DNA from: Arcobacter venerupis | GTDB taxonomy: Bacteria > Campylobacterota > Campylobacteria > Campylobacterales > Arcobacteraceae | Direction: 5' to 3' | NCBI RefSeq assembly: GCF_013201665.1 | Contig: NZ_CP053840.1 | Location: 2,356,001 to 2,420,000, forward strand | Length of the DNA: 64,000 nt | In this document: positions 45,166 through 55,591 of the stretch, one piece after another | How positions within the stretch are numbered: position 1 is the stretch's first letter | Layout: the number at the start of each line of letters is the position of its first letter | Program-made: the position numbers and the translations under genes | The notes under the pieces: model-generated | What the model saw: only the letters and a program-made list of their open reading frames with translations | Database searches by the model: none | Told to the model about the DNA's origin: nothing

Positions 45166-46344
45166 TTAAAGCCACCTTTTAGGCTCAGCCAAATAAAACC
45201 CTTGCAAAAAGTCAATATCTAAGGTTTTTAAAATATCAAAAACTTCTTTTGAATGTACATATTCAGCAACAGTTGTTGCATTTAACTCTTTTGCCATATT
45301 AACAATATTTTTTACTATAGTTTTTGATTCTAATAAGGTATCAATATTTTTTATTAAAGAACCATCAATTTTAATAATTTCTGGTTTCAGTTTCAAAATA
45401 TTTTCCATACTTGAATATCCACTTCCAAAATCATCAATGGCTATTTTACAACCAAATTTTCTAACATATGTAGCAAAATCTTTTACAATATTAAAATCCT
45501 CAATAAAATCAGATTCAAGTATTTCAAATATAATATTTTCTGCTTTATGGAATGTTCTAACTTTTTTATAAATATATTCTCTAAAAGATTTATTTGCTAT
45601 ATCTTCATAACAAAGATTTATACTAAATTCTATATCTAAAGAACTAAATTGTTTAAAACTCTTTTTTATCATAATTCGCATCATTTTTTCATACAGCATT
45701 ATTCTTTTAGCTGTTTGTAAAAATGCAAAAACAGAAAATACCTCTTTAGTTTTGGGATTGATTAATCTCATTAAAGATTCATATTTTTTTATCTCTAAAG
45801 TTTTTGTATCAAAAATTGCTTGAAAATATGGTTCAATAGATGAACTTTCAACTACATCTTTTAAAAATACAATATCACTTAAGAGTTTACTTTGTTCTTC
45901 ATCTTTATATGCTATTGTTAAAATATCTAAATTAATATCTATTATTTTATCCACAGATTTTAATACTTCATATCTTTTTTCTTTAATTAAAATCTCTTTT
46001 AAAAATCCTCTTACATAACTAAATGCTGCATTAACATAATGAGCTGGTAAACCTATACGAACATGAATTTCACTAATCGTATGTAATTTCTTGAAATAGT
46101 TTTCATCATATAATCCACAAAAGAGATTTAGATACCAAAGTTCAATTCCTCTTTCATGTCTTGATAGAATTTCTTTATTATGTAAAAACATACGTGCATG
46201 GTCAAATTCAAATATAAACTCATAAAATCCACTTAATAATTCTTTGGTATAAATACGAGCAATACTTTCTAATTCTTTTAAAGATGAGGCATCTTCTTCA
46301 TTAAATTTATAGTTTTTTAATAACTTTTTATAACTTAAATCCAT
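45166..46344 (-). CDS. Globin-coupled sensor EAL phosphodiesterase
   Basis: 392 residues. The N-terminal domain (about 5-155) is a sensor globin; the proximal haem ligand is probably His94 in TISEIHVRIGLPAHYVNAAF, a pattern diagnostic for globin-coupled sensors. The C-terminal EAL domain (about 165-390) has ESLMRL, NLCYEDI, FEILESDFI, IDDFGSGYSSMENI, IIKIDGSLIKN and LQGFYLAEP. It most likely hydrolyses c-di-GMP in response to O2 or another gas. It is preceded by a chemoreceptor gene with a 13-bp gap, and the operon promoter has a perfect FNR-type box. No transmembrane segment. Confidence 0.88.
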   Translation of the reverse strand: MDLSYKKLLKNYKFNEEDASSLKELESIARIYTKELLSGFYEFIFEFDHARMFLHNKEILSRHERGIELWYLNLFCGLYDENYFKKLHTISEIHVRIGLPAHYVNAAFSYVRGFLKEILIKEKRYEVLKSVDKIIDINLDILTIAYKDEEQSKLLSDIVFLKDVVESSSIEPYFQAIFDTKTLEIKKYESLMRLINPKTKEVFSVFAFLQTAKRIMLYEKMMRIMIKKSFKQFSSLDIEFSINLCYEDIANKSFREYIYKKVRTFHKAENIIFEILESDFIEDFNIVKDFATYVRKFGCKIAIDDFGSGYSSMENILKLKPEIIKIDGSLIKNIDTLLESKTIVKNIVNMAKELNATTVAEYVHSKEVFDILKTLDIDFLQGFYLAEPKRWL

Positions 46345-46357
46345 AGTTTATTTCCCA

Positions 46358-47767
46358 TTAACTGCATCGTTTACAAGCAATACTATCTTTCCCTAAAAAC
46401 TCTTTTTGATTTGCATTATCCACAATTTTATTGGCAATATCTGATGTTCTAACTGCAATATTATTTGCTTGAGATGATACCTCAGCATTTGCTCGAACTT
46501 GTTTTTCAAGTATATTTATTGCATCATTTATTTGAACTATTCCTGTTTGTTGTACTTTTGATGTATTTGCTACATCACCTATTAATTCAATAGTTTTATC
46601 AATATTTGTATTTAAAATAGTATAACCATCAATCATATCATTTGCTATTTTTTTTCCATTATTTGCTTTTATATTTGCAGATTCAACAAGATCTTTTATC
46701 TCTTTTGCAGCTTCTGTACTTCTATTTGCTAAATTTCTTACTTCTTGTGCAACAACAGCAAATCCCTTTCCTGCTTCACCAGCAGTTGCTGCTTCTACAG
46801 CTGCATTTAAAGAAAGAATATTTGTTTGAAAAGCTATTTGGTCAATTATTGTAATTGATTCATTTATGGCGCTTACTTTTTCATTTATTTCATCCATTGC
46901 TGTGGTCGTTTTATAAGCTAAAGATAAACCCTCATTTGCATAACCTACAACTGCATTTGCAAGGGTTGACATTTGAATAGTTTGAGTTGAAGTTTTATCA
47001 ACATTTTGAGTTATTTCACTCAATACAAGTGCTGTATTTTTCAAACTTATTGCTGCTTCATTTGAAGATAAATTTAATTTATCCACATTATCCAAAAGGC
47101 TTTCAGATGAATTTTGTAAAGATACACCATCTGTTTTATTTGCCAATAACATTTGAGTTATTGCCTCTTTTAATTTATTAACAGCCTCTACTAAATGTTG
47201 AAACTCTCCCTCTGAAGAAATAGTTTTAAATTCTAAAGTATCTCTATAATCATAATTTGTATATTTTTCTAAAATGCTATTAACATTTAAAAAATTTTGT
47301 CTTGTTTCAATAATCATTTCATTAACACCTTTTTTAAACTCTTCTAATGATTTGTTTGATGTTGTTGATGTTATGATTTGTGAATATAAACCTTGTTTTA
47401 CCTTATCCATTACAGATTTTGCTTCTTCAATTAAAAATGATTCTTCTTTTTCTTTTTTAATAAGTTCTTTTTCTCTGTTATCTATAACTTCTTTTATTTC
47501 AGTATATTCACTGGCCATTGTAGTATTTATTTCAAAACTAACATTTTTATTATCCATATTTTTAAGAAAGCTAACTAACTCTTTTGATAATAATTTTCCA
47601 TTTTTTCTTTCATCTAACTCATGAATAACAAGTGCTAATGCAATAATGATTTGAACAATTTGTGAAATAGTTGTTGTAGTAAATAAAAATGCATTCAAAG
47701 GAAGTATTATAATTCCCAAATAATGTACTATTGTCATTCTAAAATATAATGATTTTAAATTAAACAT
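46358..47767 (-). CDS. Methyl-accepting chemotaxis protein with short membrane hairpin
   Basis: 469 residues. Two hydrophobic helices near the N-terminus (about 12-28 and 33-50) enclose no real periplasmic domain. A coiled-coil linker (about 90-200) and the signalling region follow, with tip [20 protein letters not shown] and the variant [17 protein letters not shown]. The C-terminus reads CKRCS, with two cysteines, and lacks a CheR-docking motif. It is the first gene of an operon with the globin-coupled EAL sensor, so input from that partner or from cytoplasmic signals is likely. AGGAGA lies before the ATG. Confidence 0.9.
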   Translation of the reverse strand: MFNLKSLYFRMTIVHYLGIIILPLNAFLFTTTTISQIVQIIIALALVIHELDERKNGKLLSKELVSFLKNMDNKNVSFEINTTMASEYTEIKEVIDNREKELIKKEKEESFLIEEAKSVMDKVKQGLYSQIITSTTSNKSLEEFKKGVNEMIIETRQNFLNVNSILEKYTNYDYRDTLEFKTISSEGEFQHLVEAVNKLKEAITQMLLANKTDGVSLQNSSESLLDNVDKLNLSSNEAAISLKNTALVLSEITQNVDKTSTQTIQMSTLANAVVGYANEGLSLAYKTTTAMDEINEKVSAINESITIIDQIAFQTNILSLNAAVEAATAGEAGKGFAVVAQEVRNLANRSTEAAKEIKDLVESANIKANNGKKIANDMIDGYTILNTNIDKTIELIGDVANTSKVQQTGIVQINDAINILEKQVRANAEVSSQANNIAVRTSDIANKIVDNANQKEFLGKDSIACKRCS

Positions 47768-47795
47768 AAGATCTCCTATAATATTTATATCGCGA

Positions 47796-47837
47796 AGTAT
47801 AATAGAATAGGAAATTTTTTATCTTGATTAGAATCAA
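47796..47837 (-). promoter_or_regulatory. Perfect FNR-type box with class II spacing
   Basis: TTGAT-TCTA-ATCAA on the minus strand (47824-47837) is an exact FNR consensus. TATACT (47796-47801) begins 30 nt from its centre, placing the box at about -41.5 from the expected start. It would activate the chemoreceptor/globin-EAL operon, consistent with oxygen control. Confidence 0.6.
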
Positions 47838-47873
47838 TAGAAAATTAATATGATATATCTTATGTAAAAGGGG

Positions 47874-48896
47874 CTAAATACCTGCCCCATCTTGGAATGT
47901 TCTTAGTTCTCTTGGAATTATTCCAATAATATCACCTTTATTAAGGTTTTTATTTTTAAATTCATGGTGAGAGATTTCAACTAAAATGGTTTTTGTAGTA
48001 TCTTCCACATCTTCTAAATCAATTTTAACCTGTGAACCTGCTAGTTGAATATATTTAATCTTAGCTTTTGAAATAATATCTTTATCTTCACTTGAAACTA
48101 TTTCTAACTCATGTGGTCTGATATGATATTTTTGCTCCGTATCATTTTTTCTTTCATGAAACAGATTTACATTTCCCAAAAAGTTTATAACAAACTCATT
48201 TGCAGGATTATGAAATACCTCTTCAGGCGTTCCTACTTGCTCGATTTTTCCTTTACTTATTACTACAATTCTATCTGCAACTTCAAGTGCTTCTTCTTGG
48301 TCATGGGTTACTAAAATCGTTGTAATTTTCAACTCTTCTTGAAGCTGTTTTAACCATCTTCTCAAATCTGAACGCACTTTTGCATCTAAAGCTCCAAAAG
48401 GCTCATCAAGAAGTAAAACTTTTGGCTCAACAGCTAGAGCCCTCGCAAGTGCAACTCTTTGTCGCTGACCACCTGAAAGTTGCCAAGGAAATCTGTTTGC
48501 AAATCCATCAAGTTGGATAAGATTTAAAAGTTTTGTAACTTTTTTATTTATCTCATCATTTGATAATCTTTGTTTTTTAGGTTTTACTCTTAATCCAAAA
48601 GCAATATTTTCAAAAACTGTCATATGTCTAAATAGTGCATAATGTTGGAATACAAATCCAATATCTCTTTGAGCTATATCTTTTTTTGCTACGTTTATTT
48701 GATTAAATAAAATCTCACCACTATCAATATCTTCAACTGTTTCAAGTCCTGCTATCATTCTTAAAAGTGTAGTTTTCCCACTTCCCGATGGCCCAAGAAG
48801 TGCCAGTAATTCACCTGGGATTATCTCTAAATTTATATTTTTAAGAGCAACAAAGTTTCCAAAATATTTTGTTAAATTTTTTACTTCAATTTTCAT
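47874..48896 (-). CDS. cysA: Sulfate/thiosulfate ABC transporter ATPase CysA
   Basis: About 340-residue ABC ATPase that powers sulfate import: Walker [11 protein letters not shown]-loop [10 protein letters not shown], signature [15 protein letters not shown], Walker [12 protein letters not shown], switch His in VTHDQEEA, and a C-terminal TOBE-like regulatory domain (about 240-340). [20 protein letters not shown] matches CysA. Two adjacent ATGs exist (48899 and 48896); the second has better spacing from AGGA. It is the last gene of sbp-cysT-cysW-cysA. Confidence 0.93.
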   Translation of the reverse strand: MKIEVKNLTKYFGNFVALKNINLEIIPGELLALLGPSGSGKTTLLRMIAGLETVEDIDSGEILFNQINVAKKDIAQRDIGFVFQHYALFRHMTVFENIAFGLRVKPKKQRLSNDEINKKVTKLLNLIQLDGFANRFPWQLSGGQRQRVALARALAVEPKVLLLDEPFGALDAKVRSDLRRWLKQLQEELKITTILVTHDQEEALEVADRIVVISKGKIEQVGTPEEVFHNPANEFVINFLGNVNLFHERKNDTEQKYHIRPHELEIVSSEDKDIISKAKIKYIQLAGSQVKIDLEDVEDTTKTILVEISHHEFKNKNLNKGDIIGIIPRELRTFQDGAGI

Positions 48897-48915
48897 CATT
48901 TTTTCCTAAAGTTTA

Positions 48916-49773
48916 TTATTGCTTATCTAATTTGTCTAATTGTCTTTGAACTTTCCACTCTAAAATATATTTTAGAACCAAAGTTAAAAGAGCAAGAATT
49001 GCCAAAAGTGTTGAAACAGCAAAAGCTGCTACAAAATTATATTCGTTATATAAAATCTCAACTTGCAAAGGCATTGTATTTGTAACACCTTGGATATGTC
49101 CAGAAACAACTGAAACTGCTCCAAACTCTCCCATCGCTCTTGCGTTACATAAAATTACTCCATAAATTAAACCCCATTTTATATTAGGAAGTGTAACGTA
49201 CCAAAATGTTTGAAAACCGCTTGCTCCCAATAAAAGTGCAGCTTGTTCTTCATCATTTCCTTGTTCTTGCATAAGTGGAATTAACTCCCTTGCAACAAAG
49301 GGAAAAGTTACAAATATAGTAGCTAGTACAATTCCTGGAACTGCAAAAATAATCTGAACATCATTTGCAATTAACCAATGTCCAAACCAACCTTGCGCTC
49401 CAAATAGTAAAACATAAACAAATCCTGAAATTACTGGCGAAACTGCAAAAGGCAAATCAATCAAAGTTATCAAAAAACTTTTTCCAAAAAATGAATATTT
49501 AGCTATTGACCAAGAAGCTGCCACTCCAAAAATTAAATTTAAAGGCACTGCAATAGCAGCTGTTATAAAGGTAAGTTTTATTGCTTGTAAAACATATTCA
49601 TTTGTAAATGATTCAAAATATGCTTCATAACCTTTTCTAAAAGCTTCTGCAAAAATTGTTATCAAAGGAGCAACTAACATAATCAATAAAAAAGTAACCG
49701 CAGTTACTATTAATAAATATTGAACTAATTTCGACTCTTTTTGTGATGATTTTGAATTACTAATAGTTTTCAT
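48916..49773 (-). CDS. cysW: Sulfate ABC transporter permease CysW
   Basis: About 285-residue inner-membrane permease with six helices and the coupling motif [21 protein letters not shown] (EAA loop) that contacts Cys[22 protein letters not shown]-type sequence is typical of CysW. The ATG at 49773 is just after GGAGG and overlaps the cysT stop by 4 bp (ATGA); the longer in-frame extension to 49806 lies inside cysT and lacks a ribosome site. It forms the channel with CysT. Confidence 0.92.
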   Translation of the reverse strand: MKTISNSKSSQKESKLVQYLLIVTAVTFLLIMLVAPLITIFAEAFRKGYEAYFESFTNEYVLQAIKLTFITAAIAVPLNLIFGVAASWSIAKYSFFGKSFLITLIDLPFAVSPVISGFVYVLLFGAQGWFGHWLIANDVQIIFAVPGIVLATIFVTFPFVARELIPLMQEQGNDEEQAALLLGASGFQTFWYVTLPNIKWGLIYGVILCNARAMGEFGAVSVVSGHIQGVTNTMPLQVEILYNEYNFVAAFAVSTLLAILALLTLVLKYILEWKVQRQLDKLDKQ

Positions 49774-50624
49774 ATAGCCTCCATTCCTTTTCTTCTTGAG
49801 CTCCATCTTTGAAGCATATTAATTAATAACAACATTACAAATGAAATCAAAAGCATCACAACAGCAATTGCAGTTGCTCCTGCATAATCATATTGTTCAA
49901 GTTTTGTAATAATCAAAAGTGTACTTATTTCTGTTTTCATTGGCATATTTCCAGCAATAAAAACAACCGAACCATATTCACCAAGAGCTCTTGCAAATGA
50001 CAAAGCAAAACCTGTCAAAACAGATGGGAAAATAGTAGGAAGAATTACTTTATAAAATATTTGCCATCTCGTAGCTCCCAAACTTGAACCTGCTTCTTCT
50101 TGCTCAATTTGAATCTCTTCAAGGGCTGGTTGAATTGTTCGAACTACAAAAGGAAGTCCTATAAAAATTAAAGCAATAGTAATTCCAATTGGAGTAAAAA
50201 CTACTTTTATTCCTAGTGGTTCTAAATATTGTCCAAACCAACCTTGAGTCGAATACAAAGTCGTAAGTGCAATTCCTGAAACTGCTGTTGGAAGTGCAAA
50301 AGGTAAATCAACAATTGCATCAAAAACTCTTTTTCCCCAAAATGTATATCTTACTAAACACCAAGCGACAATCAAACCAAAAACAGTATTTACAAGAGCT
50401 GCAATTAATGAAGTAAAAAAAGTAAGCTTATAACTTGCAATTACCCTATCACTTGTTGTTGCATTTATAAATGCTTGCCATCCCATACTAAAAGCTTCAG
50501 AAAATAGCGCAATTAGAGGAATCATAACTATGATACTTAGATAAAAAACTGTATATCCCATAGTTAATCCAAAGCCTGGAATGGGTGATTTTTGCCTTTT
50601 TAGTATTCCAAAATTTAATCTCAT
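49770..50624 (-). CDS. cysT: Sulfate ABC transporter permease CysT (CysU)
   Basis: 284-residue, six-helix permease. It begins [20 protein letters not shown], close to other CysT proteins, with [20 protein letters not shown] and the EAA loop [15 protein letters not shown]. It pairs with CysW for sulfate/thiosulfate import. AAAGGAAA precedes the ATG. A stem-loop at 50660-50688 separates it from the sbp gene upstream. Confidence 0.93.
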   Translation of the reverse strand: MRLNFGILKRQKSPIPGFGLTMGYTVFYLSIIVMIPLIALFSEAFSMGWQAFINATTSDRVIASYKLTFFTSLIAALVNTVFGLIVAWCLVRYTFWGKRVFDAIVDLPFALPTAVSGIALTTLYSTQGWFGQYLEPLGIKVVFTPIGITIALIFIGLPFVVRTIQPALEEIQIEQEEAGSSLGATRWQIFYKVILPTIFPSVLTGFALSFARALGEYGSVVFIAGNMPMKTEISTLLIITKLEQYDYAGATAIAVVMLLISFVMLLLINMLQRWSSRRKGMEAI

Positions 50625-50659
50625 TAATTTCCTTTGTAAAGTTTTAAACTATATTTTTC

Positions 50660-50688
50660 AAGTATCTACCAAAATTTGGTAGATACTT
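50660..50688. terminator. Stem-loop between sbp and cysT
   Basis: An 11-bp perfect stem (AAGTATCTACC pairing with GGTAGATACTT) with a 7-nt loop. Read on the minus strand, no strong U-run follows, so it is more likely an intercistronic hairpin that stabilises sbp mRNA or reduces read-through into cysTWA than a full terminator. Confidence 0.55.
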
Positions 50689-50693
50689 TTATT

Positions 50694-51782
50694 TTAATTT
50701 TTATAAATAGAATCAAAAGTTCCACCATCATCAAAATGTATTTTTTGTGCAACTGCCCAACCATCAAATACATTATTGATTTTTACAAGTTCAAGTTTTG
50801 GGAATCTTGCTATATCTTCTTTGTCTGCAAGTTCTGGTTTATATGGTCTATAGTAATTTTTTGCTGCTAATTTTTGACCTGCTGGTGAATATAAATATTC
50901 TAAATATGCTTTTGATACTTCATAAGTTCCATGTTTTTTTGCATTTTCATCAACAACAGCAACAGGAGGTTCAGCAACTATAGATATACTTGGAACAACT
51001 ATTTCAAATTCATCTTTTCCCAACTCATTAATAGCTAAGAATGCTTCATTTTCCCAAGCAAGCAACACATCTCCAATTTTTCTTTGAACAAATGTATTTG
51101 TAGAACCTCTTGCACCAGAATCAAGAACTGGAACATTTTTAAATAACTTAGAGATATATTCAAGTGCTTTTTTATCAGCATCTTTATACTTTTGTGAATT
51201 TTTATCAACTTTACTTAAATCACCCAACTCTTTTTTTAAAGCATAGGCATAAGCTGCTAAATAGTTCCATCTTGCACCTCCTGAAGTTTTTGGATTTGGA
51301 GTAATCACAGAAACTCCATCTTTTATTAAATCATCCCAATCTTTTATGCCTTTTGGATTTCCTTTTCTAACTAAAAATACAATAGTTGAAGTATATGGCG
51401 ATGAATTATTTTCTAATTTTGCTTGCCAATCTTTTGGAAATAAAGCAGCTTTTTGACTTATTACATCTACATCATAACCTAAAGCCAAAGTAACAACATC
51501 AGCACCTAAACCATCAATTACAGCCCTTGCTTGTTTTCCAGACCCACCATGTGATTGTTTGATTGTTAAATCTTGACCTGTTTTTTCTTTCCAATAAGAT
51601 GCAAAATCTTTATTATATGAAGCATATAACTCCCTTGTTGGATCATAAGAAACATTTAAAATCTCTAATGACTTTTTTGCTGCCTCTGCTTTTGAATCAT
51701 AACTCTCACTTGAAATCCCTAATACTGGTATTAATAATGCACTTAATGCAATATTTCTTAAATTTTTTACTATTTTTTTCAT
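50694..51782 (-). CDS. sbp: Periplasmic sulfate-binding protein
   Basis: About 362 residues. Signal peptide (about 1-22), then the sulfate-binding protein signature: [73 protein letters not shown] and WENEAFLAI. These match Sbp/CysP and include the sulfate-contacting segments. The ATG at 51782 begins the signal peptide; an in-frame TTG at 51800 is less likely. It is the first gene of the sulfate operon, and operator-like repeats shared with the Rrf2 gene lie upstream. Confidence 0.93.
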   Translation of the reverse strand: MKKIVKNLRNIALSALLIPVLGISSESYDSKAEAAKKSLEILNVSYDPTRELYASYNKDFASYWKEKTGQDLTIKQSHGGSGKQARAVIDGLGADVVTLALGYDVDVISQKAALFPKDWQAKLENNSSPYTSTIVFLVRKGNPKGIKDWDDLIKDGVSVITPNPKTSGGARWNYLAAYAYALKKELGDLSKVDKNSQKYKDADKKALEYISKLFKNVPVLDSGARGSTNTFVQRKIGDVLLAWENEAFLAINELGKDEFEIVVPSISIVAEPPVAVVDENAKKHGTYEVSKAYLEYLYSPAGQKLAAKNYYRPYKPELADKEDIARFPKLELVKINNVFDGWAVAQKIHFDDGGTFDSIYKN

Positions 51783-51800
51783 TTTTATTTTCTCTTTCAA

Positions 51801-51832
51801 ATATAATGTACACTAAATGTGTGATAATTAAA
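51801..51832. promoter_or_regulatory. Rrf2-type operator candidate, site 1 (sbp promoter)
   Basis: ACTAAAT-GTG-TGATAATTA core within a 32-bp element that also contains the palindrome ACAC-TAAAT-GTGT. It is 18 bp upstream of the sbp start. Sites at 51910-51941 and near 52428-52451 share the pattern ACTARAT-N3-TGATAATTA. Confidence 0.5.
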
Positions 51833-51909
51833 GATTTAAAAAAATCTCACCTCTTACTTTTTCTTATAACAATTTTTTACACATGTCGCACATCATTTTA
51901 ATCCTTTTA

Positions 51910-51941
51910 ATATAATATACACTAGATTGATGAATATTAAA
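51910..51941. promoter_or_regulatory. Rrf2-type operator candidate, site 2
   Basis: Aligns without gaps to the 32-bp element at 51801-51832, with 25 identical positions by eye (shared ATATAAT-R-TACACTA-R-AT core). It lies between the sbp promoter and the end of the Rrf2 gene. Confidence 0.5.
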
Positions 51942-51961
51942 AATTAAAAAAAATTGACGGT

Positions 51962-52423
51962 TTAGATTCCTAAACCACCAATAAATTCTTCTTTATAAAT
52001 ATCTTCTTTTTGTATTGGTTTTTGACCCAAGCATGAAGCTATAGTCATCTTATCCAAAATTTGAGCTGTTAAATTTCGTATATTTAAAAAAACTCTTCTA
52101 AAATAACATTTACTCTCTTGAGAACATGGTTCATAATTTGAAACACTAACACAAGAAATCATAGCAATCATTCCCTCGAAGTGTCTTATAACCTCACCTA
52201 ATGTTATCTCATTTGCATCTTTTGCAAGTGCATAACCACCATATCTTCCTGGAATACTTTTCACCCAACCTGCATTATTCATTTCAAGCATTATATTTTC
52301 TAAAAATCTTCTTGGAACATCAATGTTTTCAGATAGAATTTTTGTTGAGATTGACTCCCCTTTTAACTCTGCTATTGCGAATAAAGCTCTAAGAGCATAA
52401 TCTGTTTTTTTTGATACTTTCAT
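51962..52423 (-). CDS. Rrf2-family regulator with Fe-S-type cysteines
   Basis: 153-residue Rrf2 protein: winged helix (TDYALRALFAIAELKGESIS; IDVPRRFLENIMLEMNNAGW; SIPGRYGGYALAKDANEIT) and a three-Cys region (CVSVSNYEPCSQESKCYF) similar in position to the Fe-S ligands of IscR. Directly upstream of the sulfate uptake operon on the same strand, it probably controls sulfur assimilation, like CymR-type Rrf2 proteins. It has a matching operator-like site over its own transcription start. Ribosome site AGG 8 nt before the ATG. Confidence 0.88.
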   Translation of the reverse strand: MKVSKKTDYALRALFAIAELKGESISTKILSENIDVPRRFLENIMLEMNNAGWVKSIPGRYGGYALAKDANEITLGEVIRHFEGMIAMISCVSVSNYEPCSQESKCYFRRVFLNIRNLTAQILDKMTIASCLGQKPIQKEDIYKEEFIGGLGI

Positions 52424-52427
52424 TTAA

Positions 52428-52451
52428 CACCTACTAAATTGGTGATAATTA
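52428..52451. promoter_or_regulatory. Rrf2-type operator candidate, site 3 (autoregulatory)
   Basis: CACC-TACTAAATT-GGTG followed by ATAATTA, just upstream of the Rrf2 start codon and directly downstream of a TATAAT-like -10 on the minus strand. It shares ACTAAAT-N3-TGATAATTA with site 1. Bound protein would block initiation. Confidence 0.5.
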
Positions 52452-52637
52452 TAATCTATAATTTTTTATTTGTCAACTTATTTAACAATAATTTTAAGAA
52501 TTAATTTGCAAATCAGAATTCAGTAAAAATATTCAAAATCAATATTTTAATGTAAAAATAAGTTTAAATATATTTATATTAGTTATAAATCTCAATAAAA
52601 ACCATATATTAAATAAATTTAATTAAAAATTAAGAAT

Positions 52638-52656
52638 ATTGAATATTTTATATACA
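52638..52656 (+). promoter_or_regulatory. Shared nitrate-gene element ATTGAATATTTTATATACA (nirB promoter)
   Basis: Differs by one base from the element at 36426-36444 upstream of narK and sits 63 nt before the GTG start of nirB. The remainder of the 296-bp gap 52424-52719 is AT-rich and otherwise featureless apart from the Rrf2 site. Confidence 0.5.
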
Positions 52657-52719
52657 AAATTTCAAATCACAAAAGAATTCTTTATGCAATAATTATTTAA
52701 CGTAATAAAAGGATTCAAA

Positions 52720-55185
52720 GTGAAAGAAAAACTAGTAGTAATCGGAAATGGGATGAGTGGACTTCGAACCATCGAAGACCTTTTAGAAATAAATAAAGAT
52801 AAATATGACATCACTATTTATGGTGAAGAACCTCATGTAAACTATAATAGAATCATGCTCTCATATATTCTTTCACAAGAAAAAACTTTTGAAGATACAA
52901 TCATCAATCATTTATCTTGGTATGAACAAAACAATATCACTTTACACAAAGGCGATAAGATTGTATCAATAGATAAAAATAGTAAAACAATCAAAAGTGA
53001 TAGTGGAAAAACTGAATCTTACGACAAACTTCTAATAGCAACTGGCTCAAGAGCTTTTGTTCCTAAAACAAAAGGAAGTGACCTTGAAAATGTAATTGCT
53101 TTTAGAACAAAAGCCGATGTTGATGCAATTATTAGCACAATTAGAAAAGATAAAACTGCCGTTGTTGTGGGTGGTGGACTTCTTGGACTTGAAGCTGCTT
53201 ATGGAATTGCAAAACATGGAATTAAAACTATTTTAGTTCATAGAAGTGGAAGTATCCTTTCTCAACAACTTGACTCAACTGGTGGAAAATTACTTCAAAA
53301 AAATCTTGAATCTTATGGAATAGAGTTTAAATTAAACACAACTATCCAAGAGATAAGTGGTGATGGAATTGTTGAAAAAGTGAGTTTCACAGATGGTGTT
53401 AGTGTTGAGTCAAACTTAGTTGTATTTGCAACTGGAATTATTCCAAACACAGCACTAGCTCTTGAAGCAGAACTTGAAACAAAAAAAGGAATCATTGTAA
53501 ATGATTTTTTGAAAACTTCAGATGATTCTATTTTTGCCATTGGAGAGTGTGTTGAACACAATGGAAATACTTATGGTTTAGTTGCCCCACTTTATGAACA
53601 AGCAAAAGTTTTAGCAAAAGTTCTAGCAGATAAAAAAACTGAAGGTTATGAGGGTTCAACTTTATCAACTAGACTTAAAATCTCAGGTGTTGATTTGTTT
53701 AGTGCAGGAGATTATTTAGGTGATGTTACAACTGAGGATTTAATTTTACTTGATGAAAAAGTTGGAATCTATAAAAAACTTGTAATCTATGAAAACAAAA
53801 TCATTGGAGTTGTACTTTATGGAGATACAAGTGATGCTTCTTGGTATTTAAAACTTCTAAAAGAACATACTGATATTTCAGATTTACGAACAAAAATCCT
53901 ATTTGGAAAATCAGCAATATCTGGAGATAGCGGTCATGGTGGAAATGACATAAATGCCATGAGTGATGATGAAGAAGTTTGTGGATGTAATGGAGTTTGT
54001 AAAGGTGACATTGTATCTGCCATCAAAGATAAAGATTTAAAATCACTAAGCGATGTAAAATCTTGCACAAAAGCTGGAGCTTCTTGTGGTTCATGTTTAG
54101 GTTTAGTTGAGCAAATTTTAGTAAATACTTTGGGTGATGAATACAACGCTGTTGAAGAGGGAATTTGTTCATGTACAACACTTGGACACAAAGATATTAA
54201 AAAAGCAGTTGATGAGGGTGAATTTGAAACTGTTTATGACGTTTTTAAATCATTAGAGTGGAAAACGCAGGAAGGTTGTTCAAAATGCCGACCAGCAGTA
54301 AACTACTACTTACTTGTAAAATATAATGATGATAAATATAAAAATGATAAAAGAAGTGCACTTGTAAACGATAGAATGTTTGCAAATATCCAAAAAGATG
54401 GAACTTATTCTGTGGTTCCTAGAATTTGGGGAGGACTTACAAGTCCACAAGAGTTAAAAGATATTGCAGATATTGCAGTTAAATACGATGTTCCAACTGT
54501 TAAATTCACAGGTGGTCAAAGACTTGATATGTTGGGAGTAAAAAAAGAGCAACTTGAACCTATGTGGAAAGATTTAAATGATGCTGGTTTTGTATCAGGT
54601 CAAGCTTATGCAAAGGGTCTGAGAACTGTAAAAACTTGTGTTGGAAATACTTGGTGTAGATTTGGAACTCAAGATTCTATGAATATGGGTGTGATTATTG
54701 AAAAACTAACATGGGGATCTTGGACTCCTCACAAATTTAAAATTGCAGTTTCAGGCTGTCCTAGAAATTGTGCGGAAGCAACTATCAAAGATTTAGGAAT
54801 TATTGGAGTTGATTCTGGTTGGGAAATCTCAATCGCTGGAAACGGTGGTATAAAAGTGAGAGTTACAGATTTCCTTTGTAAAGTGGAAACCGATGAAGAG
54901 TTATTAACTTATGTAAAAGCCTTTATGCAATTTTATAGAGAAGATGCTTATTATCTAGAAAGAACAGCTCATTGGGTTGAAAGAACTGGATTACAATATG
55001 TAAAAGATGTGCTGTTAAACAAAGAAAAAGTGGCATATTATGCCCAAAGATTTGAAATATCACAAAAATCAGCACAAGTTGATCCTTGGGCAAAAGCAAT
55101 TGAAGATGGATTTACAAAAGAGTTTAATTCAATTGTTATAAACCCAGAAGAATCTTTTAGTTTTGAAGCAAAGGAGCAAATTTAA
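52720..55185 (+). CDS. nirB: NADH-dependent nitrite reductase large subunit NirB
   Basis: 821-residue cytoplasmic assimilatory nitrite reductase (nitrite to ammonium). Order: FAD/NAD(P) oxidoreductase module (about 1-400; VIGNGMSGLRTIEDL, VVVGGGLLGLEAAYG), two BFD-like Cys-rich modules (CGCNGVC near 420 with SCGSC; CSCTT near 483 with GCSKC), then the sirohaem/4Fe-4S domain with TCVGNTWC (near 640) and SGCPRNC (near 678). All four cluster cysteines are visible. The start is GTG, 6 nt after AAAGGA. It is followed by nirD. Confidence 0.95.
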   Translation: MKEKLVVIGNGMSGLRTIEDLLEINKDKYDITIYGEEPHVNYNRIMLSYILSQEKTFEDTIINHLSWYEQNNITLHKGDKIVSIDKNSKTIKSDSGKTESYDKLLIATGSRAFVPKTKGSDLENVIAFRTKADVDAIISTIRKDKTAVVVGGGLLGLEAAYGIAKHGIKTILVHRSGSILSQQLDSTGGKLLQKNLESYGIEFKLNTTIQEISGDGIVEKVSFTDGVSVESNLVVFATGIIPNTALALEAELETKKGIIVNDFLKTSDDSIFAIGECVEHNGNTYGLVAPLYEQAKVLAKVLADKKTEGYEGSTLSTRLKISGVDLFSAGDYLGDVTTEDLILLDEKVGIYKKLVIYENKIIGVVLYGDTSDASWYLKLLKEHTDISDLRTKILFGKSAISGDSGHGGNDINAMSDDEEVCGCNGVCKGDIVSAIKDKDLKSLSDVKSCTKAGASCGSCLGLVEQILVNTLGDEYNAVEEGICSCTTLGHKDIKKAVDEGEFETVYDVFKSLEWKTQEGCSKCRPAVNYYLLVKYNDDKYKNDKRSALVNDRMFANIQKDGTYSVVPRIWGGLTSPQELKDIADIAVKYDVPTVKFTGGQRLDMLGVKKEQLEPMWKDLNDAGFVSGQAYAKGLRTVKTCVGNTWCRFGTQDSMNMGVIIEKLTWGSWTPHKFKIAVSGCPRNCAEATIKDLGIIGVDSGWEISIAGNGGIKVRVTDFLCKVETDEELLTYVKAFMQFYREDAYYLERTAHWVERTGLQYVKDVLLNKEKVAYYAQRFEISQKSAQVDPWAKAIEDGFTKEFNSIVINPEESFSFEAKEQI

Positions 55186-55186
55186 T

Positions 55187-55495
55187 ATGTCAAAATGGTA
55201 CAAAATCACAGAAGTTGAAAATATCCCTGAAATGGGTTCAAGAAAAGTAGAAATTGGCGAAACTGAAATCGCAATTTTTAAAACAAGAGATGGTGCAATC
55301 TTTGCTGTAAACAATGTATGTCCCCATAAAAAAGGAAAACTAAGTGAAGGTTTAGTTCATGACAAAATAGTAACTTGCCCTTTACACAACTGGGAAATAG
55401 ATTTAAAAACAGGACAAGCTTTGGGAAATGATAGTGGTTGCACGGGGGTTTATGAAACGAGAGTTGAGGATAATTATTTATATATTAGTATTTAA
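55187..55495 (+). CDS. nirD: Nitrite reductase small subunit NirD, Rieske-type
   Basis: 102-residue partner of NirB. It has a complete Rieske 2Fe-2S site: C-x-H in CPHKKGKL and C-x2-H in CPLHNWEIDL, unlike the enterobacterial NirD that lacks the ligands. The ATG at 55187, just after the nirB stop (55185) with AAGGAG upstream, is preferred over an in-frame codon at 55163 inside nirB. Transfers electrons or stabilises the NirB complex. Confidence 0.92.
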   Translation: MSKWYKITEVENIPEMGSRKVEIGETEIAIFKTRDGAIFAVNNVCPHKKGKLSEGLVHDKIVTCPLHNWEIDLKTGQALGNDSGCTGVYETRVEDNYLYISI

Positions 55496-55591
55496 TATAT
55501 TTAGCAAATTATGATTAGATATAAATGTGCTATAATGAATTTTAAGCAGAAATAACACTCTTTTTAATTAAATATCAAAAAGGTAACTACT

